A stretch of 35,957 bases of DNA, taken from the NCBI GenBank assembly GCA_021772135.1, contig JADYXQ010000293.1:1-35957 (forward strand). Direction: 5' to 3'. Shown piece after piece: positions 35,299-35,957 of the stretch. The notes under the pieces were generated by a model. That model was given only the letters and a program-made list of their open reading frames with translations, did no database searches and was not told the origin of the DNA. Made by a program: the position numbers and the translations under genes. This stretch comes from Candidatus Obscuribacter sp. Its GTDB lineage: Bacteria; Cyanobacteriota; Vampirovibrionia; Obscuribacterales; Obscuribacteraceae. Position 1 is the stretch's first letter. Every line of letters starts with the position of its first letter.

Positions 35299-35957
35299 TT
35301 ATTCGCCGTTGAAGCCGGGCATGTTCCTGCGTTCCTCTTCCAGCAAGCGACGTTGTTCCTCATCTAACTCACGTTGAGTCTTGACCTTGCCTTTCTGGCC
35401 AGGTGTGAGGTTCGCGCCTCTATTGCTGGCGCCTTCCGTAGGCGGTGCGCCTTCTTGGTGCTGTGGAACCGGTGCTGATTCTTTCGGTACTCCACCGCTT
35501 GGTCGGTTCTGCTCTTGGCTCTTCGCTGCCAGTCCTGCCGCCCCTGCTCCAAGAATATTGGAGAAGGTTTTTCTAGGACCACCGTCAGCGATATAACCAG
35601 GGCTATCGTTTCTCGGTTGCTGCTGTTGCTGCTCTACATAGTGTTGTTGTTCATGCTGAGCAACACCGTGAGAGCTACCGGAAGTGACGTCAGGTAAGAC
35701 TTGAGGAGCGGACCATCCTGGGCCTGTGCCGGAGTGACCGACCTCGCTGCTAGCTACGATTTGCGGACCGGATTCAGGAGCACCAGTCACATGCTGCTGC
35801 TGCTGACCATACTCAGGACCAGTGACCTGGCGCTGTTGCTGGCCGTAATCAGTACCATCTACATAGTTCTGTGGCTGGCTGACTTCAGTACCACCTGCGG
35901 TATAAGTCTGACCTGGTTGAGAGCCGTAGCTATATTGGGCCTGATTCGCTCCTGCAA
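35299..35957 (-). CDS. C-terminal part of a Gln/Gly-rich protein, open at the right edge
   Basis: At least 218 residues, with the frame still open at the window end, so the start is outside; the GTG at 35790 is just a codon in the repeat. The visible part is disordered and of low complexity. Imperfect repeats such as TDYGQQQRQVTG, PEYGQQQQHVTG and APESGPQ lie near the edge, and further runs (QHEQQHYVEQQQQQ) follow. The end is a charged helix (TQRELDEEQRRLLEEERRN). A short segment, FSNILGAGAAGLAA, is the only hydrophobic part. As the gene precedes the PrgI/VirB4 set on the same strand, it could be the hydrophilic tail of a VirB6/TrbL-like channel protein, but the defining part is not visible. 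Confidence 0.75.
   Translation of the reverse strand, partial: AGANQAQYSYGSQPGQTYTAGGTEVSQPQNYVDGTDYGQQQRQVTGPEYGQQQQHVTGAPESGPQIVASSEVGHSGTGPGWSAPQVLPDVTSGSSHGVAQHEQQHYVEQQQQQPRNDSPGYIADGGPRKTFSNILGAGAAGLAAKSQEQNRPSGGVPKESAPVPQHQEGAPPTEGASNRGANLTPGQKGKVKTQRELDEEQRRLLEEERRNMPGFNGE

Overview
The window looks like chromosomal DNA of a free-living bacterium with a mid-range GC content. Genes are densely packed on both strands, neighbouring ORFs often overlap or nearly abut, and GTG and TTG starts occur. There are many large TPR, CPBP and hypothetical envelope proteins, a PrgI/VirB4-type secretion locus, and housekeeping genes (ligA, ribE-ribBA-ribH). My inference, by impression only, is a non-photosynthetic relative of Cyanobacteria (Vampirovibrionia/Melainabacteria, Obscuribacter-like). 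No rRNA, tRNA, CRISPR array, IS element or phage gene was seen.

Layout. 3-4212: a gene entering from the left, then a very large internally duplicated CPBP (CAAX-type) membrane protease on the minus strand. 4406-9498: a compact plus-strand phenylacetate-type cluster, in the order PaaA-like di-iron oxygenase subunit, PaaK, EthD-domain protein, unusual crotonase with a C-terminal zinc ribbon, PaaF-like hydratase, PaaG-like isomerase. The usual oxygenase partners PaaB, C, D and E and the ring-opening enzyme PaaZ are not in the window. 9499-9803: a gene-poor gap with a 10-bp tandem repeat and a perfect 21-bp inverted repeat. 9737-12150: a beta-helix-like protein whose 5' end looks frameshifted, and a secreted helical-repeat protein.

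12160-16219: a minus-strand operon of ABC-2 ATPase, permease, membrane-anchored double thioredoxin-fold protein lacking CxxC, and a YkgJ-type cysteine-cluster protein. 16375-17648: two coupled exported small proteins. 17645-22121: minus-strand thiolase, NAD-dependent DNA ligase and TPR protein. 22308-25292: RDD membrane protein, SDR-SCP2 fusion and a nucleosidase/futalosine-hydrolase-like enzyme. 25272-27508: a decaying pair of TPR genes bounded by three hairpins that share the core TGAAACG-N4-CGTTTCA. 27562-30141: riboflavin genes ribE, ribBA, ribH. 30181 to the right edge: a minus-strand set of two single-pass membrane proteins, a VirB4-type ATPase, a PrgI-family protein, a DUF2225-like protein and the Gln-rich C-terminus of a protein that continues outside the window.

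The best candidate for an undescribed system is the reduced Paa-type cluster. It keeps CoA ligation, a di-iron oxygenase subunit and two crotonases that fit PaaF and PaaG. It then adds an EthD protein and a BamA/MenB-like crotonase with an altered active site, which might replace the missing ring-opening step. A thiolase that could finish beta-oxidation lies about 11 kb away. Second in interest is the PrgI/VirB4 locus next to the riboflavin genes. All family assignments rest on motif recognition and remembered family sequences; no search was run.
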